Source of the DNA: Nymphaea colorata
Lineage: Eukaryota; Streptophyta; Magnoliopsida; Nymphaeales; Nymphaeaceae
Assembly (NCBI RefSeq): GCF_008831285.2
Contig: NC_045139.1
Coordinates: 9,146,204-9,210,203, forward strand
Direction: 5' to 3'
DNA: 64,000 bases
The position numbers and the translations under genes were made by a program. This document shows positions 25,301 to 36,300 of the stretch, piece after piece (positions within the stretch are counted from its first letter, which is position 1; each line of letters opens with the position of its first letter). The notes under the pieces were generated by a model. That model searched no databases, had not been told where the DNA came from, and saw nothing but the letters and a program-made list of their open reading frames with translations.

Positions 25301-25313
25301 AGCTCTGATACCA
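25301..25313 (-). other. Primer-binding site, tRNA-Met(i) type
   Basis: Minus strand reads TGGTATCAGAGCT directly next to the 5' LTR. Confidence 0.85.
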
Positions 25314-25694
25314 TGAGAAGAAAAGCGTGAGGAAAAGAGAGAAAAAAATAAGACGAATGAGCCAAAAAGAGATACTTCATTTCATATATGAAATGATGAG
25401 TATTTATACAAATTTACAGGTATGTACAAATCCCAAAATTTTTGGATAAAAGAGAATAGATGAAGACAAATGAGGCAAAAGAGATATTTCATTTCATATA
25501 TGATTATACTTCATTTCATATATGATGGAGTATTTATATAAATTTACATGTACAAATCCCAAAATTTTGGGATTGGAAGATCACAACAATCATGTGATTT
25601 ATAACAATAGAATGAAAGATATTTCTTCCCTTAAATTTAACTTACTGATTTTCCTCTTTGATATAAATCAGCTGGCTGATTTTTCTCTCCAATA
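25314..25694 (-). repeat. 5' LTR of the decayed copia element, internally duplicated
   Basis: 381 bp, 96 bp longer than its partner. The extra length comes from a local duplication: the segment containing GAGATACTTCATTTCATATATG and the following AAATTTACA...CAAATCCCAAAATTTT occurs at about 25370-25441 and again at about 25484-25571. Confidence 0.85.
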
Positions 25695-25700
25695 TATCCT

Positions 25701-25778
25701 ACTCCGGGCCCAGACCTTTACATTCCGAAGTCAAGCACTACTCCGGGCCCAGACCTTTACATTCCGAAGTCAAGCACG
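25701..25778 (+). repeat. Two tandem 39-bp units
   Basis: A 39-bp unit beginning ACTCCGGGCCCAGACCTTTA is repeated exactly at 25701-25739 and 25740-25778, starting one base outside the copia target duplication. Its composition differs sharply from the AT-rich LTR. Confidence 0.9.
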
Positions 25779-27312
25779 GCCCTGTTTCCCGTCGCCATAA
25801 CTTTTGCCCCTACTAGACAAACACCTCCAATTGCGTCGCAATAATGTTAAATTCTTTGATCTTTTTGCTCCTAAAGAGAAGTGCATAATGCCCCCGTGAC
25901 ACCGGTGAGATGCTGTTGAGTGTTTGGGCCCCGTGCGGGGTTCCCCCACGCCACGACACTTTTTCTCTGTAGGTCCCATCCACTTGAGGCATGTGATACC
26001 ATAGAAAGGGTCCTAAACATGGCCAAAAGGGGCTCGGCCCCCCAGGCGTTTGATCAACTCTGGATACTAGCGGTTGGTGTTACGTTACCAATGGATTTGT
26101 CGCCAGCATCGTCGGCATTGGCTTGAATCGCCAGACTCATATCGGAACGGCTTCCGGCTACAAGACAGGCCGACGGATCGCATGTGAATACCATGTCCAC
26201 CCGCATAATCAACCAACTACTTTCTCCATGGTCTTGGTGGGACAGGCAATGGAGATTTTTTTCCGTGGTTTTGGTGAAGGAGAATGGAGACCAGAGTGGA
26301 GATGGAGATGAGCTGCAGTGGTGGCAATGAAATCAAAACGGGTTTTTCTTCGGACTCAGAGACAGACCTACCGAGACGCGCTTGAGGCTCAAGTCAAGAG
26401 TGCCCCTATATATGAAATGATTTAAAACCTTGAGCGGTTTCACTGAAAGAAATAATATCGAGGATATACCATCATGGGATGAGAATTTCAATAAAAGATA
26501 TTGAGGATCAAGTCAGATGAAGGAAAGAATTTGAGCCGATGATGATATTGGAATTTGCTAAAAATAATTATAAACCTTAGAGGAAAATCTTGATGGGAAG
26601 AGTTACCATCGTGTGAATTGTAACAGCTCCTTTTATTTAGTAGCGTTCCTTTCAGACGGTTGTAAAGTTCCTTATAAATACGAGGGACTTGAACTATGAA
26701 TTCTAAGGTTGATGGTGGCCTTCATCTACGTCAAATCATTTCTCATCCTTGTTTTATGTTTTTGTACATCCTCATCTGTTGCATTCGAGCGTCAAAATAG
26801 AAGCAATCGAATCACTTAAACTGGTTCAGTCACATCACCTTTATCACATCTCATACGTATACAATCAACTGAACATTCGCTTTGTATACTGCAAACCAAA
26901 ACATGATTGGAGAAGCTTTTCCTGGTCCACCTGAACCTAAGCATGGTTGCAGAAGCCTTTCCCAGCTAACTTTTAGTAATCCTTCAAAAAACTATTCAAG
27001 ATCATCGTTCGTTGGTGAAGCCTCACGTCACATATACCCAAATGTGCCAGCAAACTCTTGAACCGTCCACCGTCTAAACTCCTTCAGACATCGAGTTTTT
27101 GAAGCAGTGAGCTCACCTGATAATTTGCTATAAATACCAACCACGTTAAGACCGTCCATATCAAGTGCTAAGGAACAGACCAACCTTTGCTTATTTGTTA
27201 CTTTTCATCAAATTTTATGTGAAACAGTCTCTCTTTGTTTACATTTATTGTAAGCGCAATATGTATAACTGGCAAGATTACCTCTACGAGGGATATGCCA
27301 TGCGGCCTGTTC
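25779..27312. other. Intergenic region downstream of GWD3
   Basis: 25779-26320 is unusually GC-rich for the window and has short open frames on the + strand, none recognised. 26320-27312 is AT-rich and should include the GWD3 3' UTR, since that gene is transcribed toward it. Confidence 0.5.
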
Positions 27313-30300
27313 TCAGGGCTGCGGGCGAGTTTGAACAATGTATACGTCTTCACCTATTACACAACCTTCCACATCCTGTGGCCCACCAAACTTCTGCTCA
27401 AGAAATAATCCAACGGCGCCTAGCCTCTGCCCAAGTTGCCTGCGGAAGACAGGATCTACAGAGAGAGGCTTCTTGCTGTAGTTAACGGTCAACTTGATAA
27501 TCTCCCCGTCCGCCGGCACTGCCTTGCTAACTACCAACTCCTCACTGAAATTTGCGAACGCCAATGTGGTTACACTCCCATCAAATTTCCCGACTTTCAG
27601 ACGCCAAGGCGTGCCACGTGTTCCTGATGCCAGCGTCTCGCCAAGCCCGGAAGCAACCTCTGCCTGAACCATTTTATGGTCATGGTCAGTAGGGCTGACT
27701 GTGTGCAAGACAAAGGAAAGGTCCGGAGATAGCATCCCCTGAACAAGAACAGCCATGACTGCATCCTTCTGCGGGACACCGGCAGCTCGTCTGCTTAGTA
27801 CAGCCCTTCGTGTGTACAGCGACGCCCATACTCGAGCAACGGCGTGGCCAAAACTGTCAATATTAGAAGGTTTGACATTAGGAACGGATTCATATAAACC
27901 AGCTGCTGACATTCCAGCCAAGTCTTCGACATTGGCGCTTGAGCGCACGATCAGGCTGGCGTCGTTGGGAAAAGCTTCTGCAAGCTTCTGTATGGTTTCT
28001 ACAGAAGGGCGTTGAGCCGACAAGAGTGACTGCAGCTCGGTGCATAGCCTGTCCATTTCATTATCTTCCATCTTTGCGGTCTCCACTTTTTGCAAAAGAG
28101 CACCAAATTCTTCCATTGACCCACTCCTTACAAGAGCAGATTCCATCGCACCGAATGGAATGACTACGCCAGAAGGGACAAGAAATGATGCTGGAACGCC
28201 TTGTTCGTCGTACACTGAAACAACAGAAAAGAAACAGAATCAACAAGGCAAAATTGGATTACCATGGTGGTCTTTCATGAAAGGCCCAAAAGAAAGATAT
28301 AATCTAATCTTTGGGTATCACAATTTGTCCAGCTATCCACTTCCAAAATAGAAGGGGAACAAGGTTGTAGAAACACGAACCACAAGGAGAGTAGAGAAAA
28401 CACACACAGTATACGTGGAAAACCTCAGAAAGAGGTGAAAAACCACGGGGAAGCTCTGACCTAGGGGCAAATCGCAACCCTAGGAGAGAGAAAATCACAT
28501 TCACTTAACTCAACAATTACATGTAAGTGAAGAATATATAGGAGGGAGAGAAAGAGTGCCGCCTAGGATACCGAGCCCACCTCGGTATCCGTGCCCCATA
28601 GGACCGGGTCCAGATATGGACCCGGTTCCCCATTACAATATATTCTAACACTCCCCCTCAAGCTTGGCATACATGTCAAACATGCCAAGCTTGCTAACAT
28701 TTTTCTCAAACTGAGATGTACATAAAGACTTAGTTAAGACATCTGCAACTTGATCTTCAGACTTCATATAGGGCAGAATCAACTCCTTTGAATCTATGCG
28801 TTCCCGTATGGAGTGGCGATCGATCTCCACATGTTTAGTCCTGTCGTGCATGACCGGATTATTTGCCAGGTTAATAGCAGACTTGTTGTCACAATACATC
28901 CTCATCTTCTCTTCCATTTTAACCCCAATATCTGCTAAAAGAATTTTGAGCCATATCATCTCTGTAACCCCCATAGCAACCGCCCTGTATTTAGCCTCAG
29001 CACTGGACCTGGAACAAACTTCTTGTCGCTTACTTCTCCAGACCACAAGGTTACCTCCAAGAAAGATGCAGTATCCTGTGGTAGACCTCCTAGTATCTGT
29101 GCATCCTGCCCAGTCGGCATCAGAGTATCCTTCAATACTTAGTCGATCTTGCCGAGTGTAGAGCAATCCTTTCCCTGGGTCATTCTTTAAGTATCCCAAT
29201 ACTCTTTCAGCACTTTTCCAATGACAATCAGTAGGGACATGCATAAACTGACTTAACACACCCACAGCATACGTAATATCTGGGCGAGTAAGAGTGAGAT
29301 AAATAAGTTTACCAACCAGCCGCTGATACCTCCCTTTTCCTTCCTCATCCAAGATAGTCCCAGATTTGATACTTATCCTTGTGCCAGACTCCATTGGGGT
29401 AAGAAAGGGCCTGCATCCCAGTTTACCTGTCTCTTTTAGAAGATTTTTCTTTGGCTCATAACAAGCCCAGTCTCAGATCGCGCGATCTCAATTCCCAAGA
29501 AATACCTTAGTTTGCCCAGATCTTTGAGATCGAATTCTGCAGCTAACGTTTCTTTCATCTTCCTTTTTTCCCCCTCGTCGTCACCTGTGACAATCATATC
29601 ATCAACATATACAAGTAGAAGGCTCACCAGACCATTTCTCTGCTTGATGAAGAGGGTGTGATCACCATTTCCCTGTTTATACCCATTAGTCTTCATTACA
29701 ACCCTTAGTCTTTCAAACCACGCTCTAGGGGACTGCTTGAGACCATACAAAGCTTTCTTGAGATAGCAACACTTCCCGTTCCGAGCATATCCAGGCGGCA
29801 TGCTCATATAGACTTCTTCCTCAAGGTGACCATTCAAGAAGGCGTTCTTGACATCAAGTTGGTCCATGCTCCACTTCTTCTGCACTGCAAGAGCTAGGAT
29901 GACCCTTACGGTCTTCAGTTTCGCCACGGGAGCAAACGTCTCAAGATAGTCAATCCCATATTTCTGGCTAAACCCTTTAGCAACAAGGCGGGCTTTATAG
30001 CGTTCTACTGTGCCATCAGGTTTGTACTTCACATTAAACACCCACTTGGAACCAACTAAGTGAGTTCCCTTGGGGATGTCAACAACCTCCCACGTACTGT
30101 TCTTTTCCAGGGCGTCCATCTCCTCTGTCATGGCCTGTAGCCATTTAGGATCCTTCCTGGCATCTTCCACTGACCTGGGAATAACAGCCATAGATAAAGA
30201 GGTAACAAAGCACTTGTAGTCTTTGCTGAGTTTAGCATATGAAACAAATCTCTGAATAGGATGAGAAGTACATGACCTGGTGCCCTTGCGCAGGGCTATG

Positions 30301-33300
30301 GGAAGTTCTTCATTCATTGGACTTGGATCATCCGGAGAGGTCACAAGATTGGGAAGATTGGGATTGGCAACATCGACATCTTCCATCACATCCTTCTTCT
30401 TCCTGCTGTAAACCTGACCAAATAAGTGACCTCGAGACTGTTCTTCCACAGGGCCCCCCTCCATCTGACTGTCTCTGTCCTTCCTGACAACGTCTTCCAC
30501 ACTTGGAGAACTAACTGTATAATCCAAGAAATCCATGAACTGAATCAACTGATGCGAAGAATACTCTTCCCTTCTGTCACCTAGACACTCCCCCTGAAGA
30601 GGAGTCGCAGGGAAGTATGCCACATGTTCATGAAAGGTAACATCCCTGGAGACATATACTCTGGAAGTGCTAGGGTCAACACACTTGTATCCCTTCTGAG
30701 TGGAGGAATACCCCAAAAAGACCGCTTTGATGGACCGGGGATCAAGTTTCTTGAGAGTGGGACTATGATCATGGACAAAGCAAACACACCCAAACACTCG
30801 AGGGGTCAAAAGGCCAGGGATTCTGAGTAGGCCACAAAACAGAATAAGGGGAATGACCATTCAACACACGAGTAGGCATACGGTTAATGAGATGAGCACT
30901 AGTGAGAAGTGCATCACCCCAGTACCGCTTAGGGACATGACGTTGAAACATAATGGCCCGGGTGACATTTAACAAATGACAGTTCTTCCTTTCAGCCACA
31001 CCATTTTGAGGAGGTGTGTAGCTACAGGATGTTTCATGTATAATACCCTTGCTTCGCAGGAAGTCATCAAGGGATTGGGAGACATACTCTCGAGCATTGT
31101 CAGTACGAAGGGTCTGAACAGGGGTCTGGAATTGAGTTTCAACAAATGCCACAAAGTTTTTGACAATGTCGGGAACTTCACTACGTTCTTTCAACAGATA
31201 CACGAACGTACACCGGGAGTAGTCATCAATAAGAGTCATGAAATAGTGAAAGCCACGACAAGTGGGTACTCCCGAAGGACCCCAAACATCAGAATGAACC
31301 AAAGCAAAAGGACGGTCGGCTTTATTGAATGAAATAGGGTACGAGGCCCTAACATGTTTAGACAACTGACACACTTCACAGGCGAAGGTGTCCAAAGAAA
31401 CAGAATGAAACATCCTAGGAAACAACTTTTTAAGCAACGGGAATGGAAGATGACCAAGTCTCTCGTGCCAACGCATAATGATGGATCTGTCCTCCATGCC
31501 AGGCAACTGTCCACTGGTGGCTGAAATCAAAGCAGAAGCAACTTGTACGGGCAGTCTGTAGAGACCATCAATAACCGAACCAATCCCAATCTTCTGCCCC
31601 GTCCCCAAGTCCTGCAGTAAACAACGATCAGCAGAGAAAATTAGATTACAGTTTAACTCTTTGGTAATACTGCTGACAGATAACAAATTGACAGGAATGT
31701 TGGGAACATGTAGGGCATTATGAAAACAATATTTGTTCAGTAATGATAAACTCCCTTTTCCAGCCATAGAGATAGAGGAACCATCAGCCATAGCCACACG
31801 CTGCTGCCCAGAGGTCAACCTGTACTCTTGAAACATCGTAGGGTCCCCTGTCATATGATGAGTGGCCCCACTGTCAACAATCCAATCACCGAGGGAGGAA
31901 TTACCTTGATCACTAGTAGCAACTAGGGCCTGGGCTAACTTAGCCCCCTCAAAAGTAGAAGCATCATCCTGGGTAGACAAACGACTAATGTATGCTTGCA
32001 ACTCTCTAAATTGATCTGAGGAGAGCTTGGATTTTGCAACATTGGTCGACCCTGGACTAGGCTCGGGCACAGAAGGAGCACGGCGATGAGGAGGAGGACG
32101 ACCTCGGACGAGACGCTTCTCAGGATGAAGGTCCCAACAAAAATCAACAGAATGACCCACTTTGTTGCAATGGCTGCATCGGCGAGTAGGACGCTGCCCT
32201 GTCCCTGAAGTATGGCTCACAAAGGCTGCTGGAGAGCTCCCCTGATGGGAGTCAATATGCATAATCTGGCGCCGTTGCTCCTCAGACTCAATACGAGCAT
32301 ATACCTCTTCGATTCCAGGAATCTCATCACAGTTAAGAATCTGGCTCCGAATGGTTTCAAACTCATCACGCAGGCCTCCAAGGAAGATAAAGGTGCGGTC
32401 CATCCATTCCTTTTCCCAATACAGGGCATGATCTACACCACATTTCCAGTCATCATTCACATGATAGTCAAGTTCCTCCCATTTGGTCTTCAGGGCGGCA
32501 TAGAAGGAGGCAACAGATAAATCACCCTGTTTAAGAGCATATATGCTACGTTTGATTTGATATGCACGTAAAACACGTTTTTTACGACCATACATACGTG
32601 CAAGAACAGTCCACATATCATATGCAGTCGATTTACGCAAGATCAAAGGCTGAATATCTGCGGAAACCGAACTAATAATCCATACTTTAACCTGACTATC
32701 TTCCAAAGCCCAGGTCGGCCATTGCGAATCAGTTTTAGAATGTGGAGGCTTCTCCCCAGTGATATAGTGCAGGCGACCACGACTAGTAATGCCGATTTCT
32801 AGGGCAGCAGACCACGAGAGATAGTTATCCTTGTTCAGCCGAATGGAGGTGACATGAACAGGCAAGTTCTCACCCTTGGTATTGCTGCCCGTGTCCAGGG
32901 CATCATCAAGCTTGGAAATCACTGCGTCAGCCATGGCAATCCCCAAATAAGGTCACAACTGGCCGGCGGCGAAAACAAGATAGCCGGCGGCGACGCGGAA
33001 GAAGAGGGCAGCGGAGAAGAAAAAAACCAGTCGACGGCGGCGCTGGGACCTGTGACGGCAGCAGGGCAGGGCGGCGCTGATAACGACGGCGACGCTGGGA
33101 GCGGCGACGGCAGCAGGGCAGGGCAGAACGGCGCTGGGAACGATGACGACGGCGGTGTCGGACGGCGGCAGCGTTCCTGGTCGGCGACAGCAGTAGAAAC
33201 AACGACGGCAGCGGCGCTGGGAACAGTGTCGGCGGCGGTGCTGGAAACGGCAACGGGGGCAGCACGTGAACGGCGGAAAAACACTACTTGCACACCAACG

Positions 33301-36300
33301 ATCTCACACGCAGTGGCTCTGATACCATGTAGAAACACGAACCACAAGGAGAGTAGAGAAAACACACACAGTATACGTGGAAAACCTCAGAAAGAGGTGA
33401 AAAACCACGGGGAAGCTCTGACCTAGGGGCAAACCGCAACCCTAGGAGAGAGAAAATCACATTCACTTAACTCAACAATTACATGTAAGTGAAGAATATA
33501 TAGGAGGGAGAGAAAGAGTGCCGCCTAGGATACCGAGCCCACCTCGGTATCCGTGCCCCATAGGACCGGGTCCAGATATGGACCCGGTTCCCCATTACAA
33601 TATATTCTAACAAAGGTAAAAAAGGGTCGCCAATGCCTGCTTACCATTTGCAGAATCTGCTGCTAAGGACATGAGATGGCCACAAGCAGCTGCCTTTGCC
33701 CCCGACGTGGCTGGGGTTGCATTTGTTAGGTCCACAACTTCATCATGAAATGCCTGGTAATACAACAAGTCAAGTCAAGGCAGATGCCATAGAGAACGAA
33801 GAGACACTTGTTCCAACTAAGGTAGTAGGCATAAGAAATACACAAGAAATGCGTGCCCAATTTCTGCACATAACTGGATATGGAAGCATATCTGATTCCA
33901 TTGATGAGTACATGCACGTGTTCTAGAGGGGACATTACCTGTCTTGGAGTGTGCACATGAGACAGCGAAAAAGGCTCAACTCGAGATGGCTTTTCATCAG
34001 CTGTCAAATTAACCGTAGAGCTGGTCGCCTCAGATATACTACACGCTGATACGTCAACGCCACTAGATGAGGCTTCCAATCTATGAAAATGCAAGCATTG
34101 TGGCACCATAAGACACAATTTACTGATAACACCAAATGAAAGAAACTATTCACATATTACTCTCTCTCTCTCTCCCGGATTTCACCGGCATTTACCCCAT
34201 GTAGATATTTATCACTTTATCTCAATCATTGTCACATATATCATCGTTTTCCCCAAAAAGGAAAAGAAAAAGGGGGCAAATAAAAAATAAACAAATAGAA
34301 GGTAAAGAAGAGTGACATTTTGAAGAATGTGAAGATTAAAATTTAGCATTTCATCGTATTTTCTATCTTTTTCAGTAAGAAAAGAATTATTTCTATTACT
34401 TTTTTATTTTTAAAATTTTTTTAGCTCCTGAGAAAAACAAAATTCCAGATTAATAATCAAAGAAAATCCTTGTCAACAGAAACCGAAGAAAAATATTTAT
34501 GATAATGACCTCAAATGACATAGGTTCCTGGAGCTTGCATACAATGGACATGCACATATTTGCATAAAAATACATGTATGAAGGTGGTTTTCCTCTTGAG
34601 GACGTACTCCCTCATGTTCGTTTGTGTTTGTCAGTGTTATATGTTGGCATAAAACAGCCCAATGAAAGCCAGAAGTAGCCAATGCAATGACACTGGCAGA
34701 AAACTGAACTCTCCTCAGATGACCACTGCACTGGCTGTTTTTAGATGTCATGGGCTCTTTATACCAACAATGGGTATGAGCTGAACAAGTTTCCACAATG
34801 CTCAGCTTGCAGCTTTGGTGTTGTGTGGTTGATTGTTAATCATAGCAAGTCATCCACATCCTCCTACTCCGACATGAGTATTGCCATCTCCTCTATAGGC
34901 ACAAGCTCAAACTTTGCTTGTCTGATGCAGTCAATGCCGGTAGATCAACATAGGCAGCATGCCAAACCAGCTGCTTGATTTTCCACTCTTCTTCCCACCA
35001 CTTATGTTTCCAACAATAAAAACAGGCTAGCAAAATAAGCAAATCCCATTCTTGCCATTCAGATTGGCTTGTGGGTGCACTGTCGTAGGGAGTGAAGCAG
35101 GACTTGATGCACTCATATGGATTGAAAATCAGGGACAAGGTTTTGCCCAAATTTTGGTGTAACCGAGGCCCTGTATGACATCATCCATGAGTGCTTGGGG
35201 AGGAAGCCAAACCTGATCAGACCTCACAAAATTTTTGTGGTAAGAGGTCTGCGTCTACACAGCTGGAGGCCTGTCCTGAATAGGAGCTTACAGAAGCTCG
35301 TGCGCTCCTGATGACCAGGAACCATAATGGAACAGCTTGTTACATTGCATTTCTGACAACAGTGAGATCACTCTGTGCTTGCAAGGGGACATAACAACTA
35401 TTGACAGCCAAACGTTCATGGAACCCTCCCGTCTTCACCCCTGAAAGTTCTACATTCGAGTATTTGCTACTATTACCAAGATTTGCACTAACAGCCATCC
35501 TACCCAGCCTCAGAAGGACCTTCATGCACTCCAGTGGTGAATCAGCAAGACAATTTGATCAGCCGGAATTGGATGACTATTCAGCAAACATATTTTCACT
35601 GTTGGATATATCTGTTACAGCATGTAGAGATAGAAACAAGACACTAATCCAGCGTGCAGCCCATGCTATTGGCATTAGCTGCATCAGACAAGAAAAGTTT
35701 TGATCTTTCAGCCACAAAGGAGATTACTGATCCTCAAGTCAGGAAGCATCAAGATTTCAATGACTTGTTATGGCTGATAATCAACTGGACAACACCAAAG
35801 CTGCAACAAGAACATAGTGAAAGCATGAATATGGGCCCATGGCCCATTGTTGGGGTAAAACAGCCCTCCTAACAGTGAGAAGCAGCCATTGATAGCAGTG
35901 GAATCCAGAATTCTCCTCAGCTGATTGCTGCCTTCCATGTGCAGTGTAAATGCCAGGCAGGGACCAATCTTCCCTCATCACACAGACATATATAAGGCCT
36001 CAGAGGTCATGAATGGCGCAGCATATAGACAGTTTCTAAAATGAACCGCTGCACCTTCTGATGCATAATGGTTCAATCTTCTTCCCTTTCTCTGCCTGAA
36101 TGTCCCATAAAAGTCAGGCCAGTATCCGTATCATAGAATACGACTCATCTGGATGGAGAAAACTTAGAAGATATGGGTTCGATACACAATATGCCTGTGT
36201 ATCGCACCCGTATCGGGTGTATCGTATGATACATGACCTGTATCGTATGACAGACACGATACACCACGTATCTTACGATACGGGGTTAAAATTTAAAAAA

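Larger units (their letters stand above)
19870..25694 (-). mobile_element. Decayed Ty1/copia LTR retrotransposon
   Basis: A 5825-bp element on the minus strand. LTRs are 19870-20154 and 25314-25694. The 5-bp target duplication TATCC is at 19865-19869 and 25695-25699. The primer-binding site TGGTATCAGAGCT (minus strand, 25301-25313) matches initiator tRNA-Met, and a purine tract borders the 3' LTR at 20155-20166. The LTR ends read TA...CA in the element's sense, the non-canonical TACA class known for some Copia elements. Internal gag-pol is recognisable but full of stops and frameshifts. Confidence 0.93.
28366..33612 (-). mobile_element. Young Ty1/copia LTR retrotransposon in GWD3 intron 18
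   Basis: A 5247-bp element in the same orientation as GWD3. LTRs 28366-28650 and 33328-33612 are each 285 bp, begin TG and end CA, and differ by a single base (T/C within GGGGCAAATCGC). Target duplication AAGGT is at 28361-28365 and 33613-33617. Primer-binding site TGGTATCAGAGCCA is at 33314-33327 (minus). A purine tract GAGGGGGAG borders the 3' LTR. The insertion lies 27 bp inside the intron from the exon 18 donor. Confidence 0.97.

Noticed and set aside
32854-33426. Long GC-rich frames on both strands
   Set aside because: They lie in the copia leader and LTR and reflect GGC/GCC-rich composition; no domain is recognisable.
34740-36000. Several open frames on both strands within GWD3 intron 16
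   Set aside because: None resembles a known domain, and they are short and mutually overlapping; kept only as unassigned inserted DNA.
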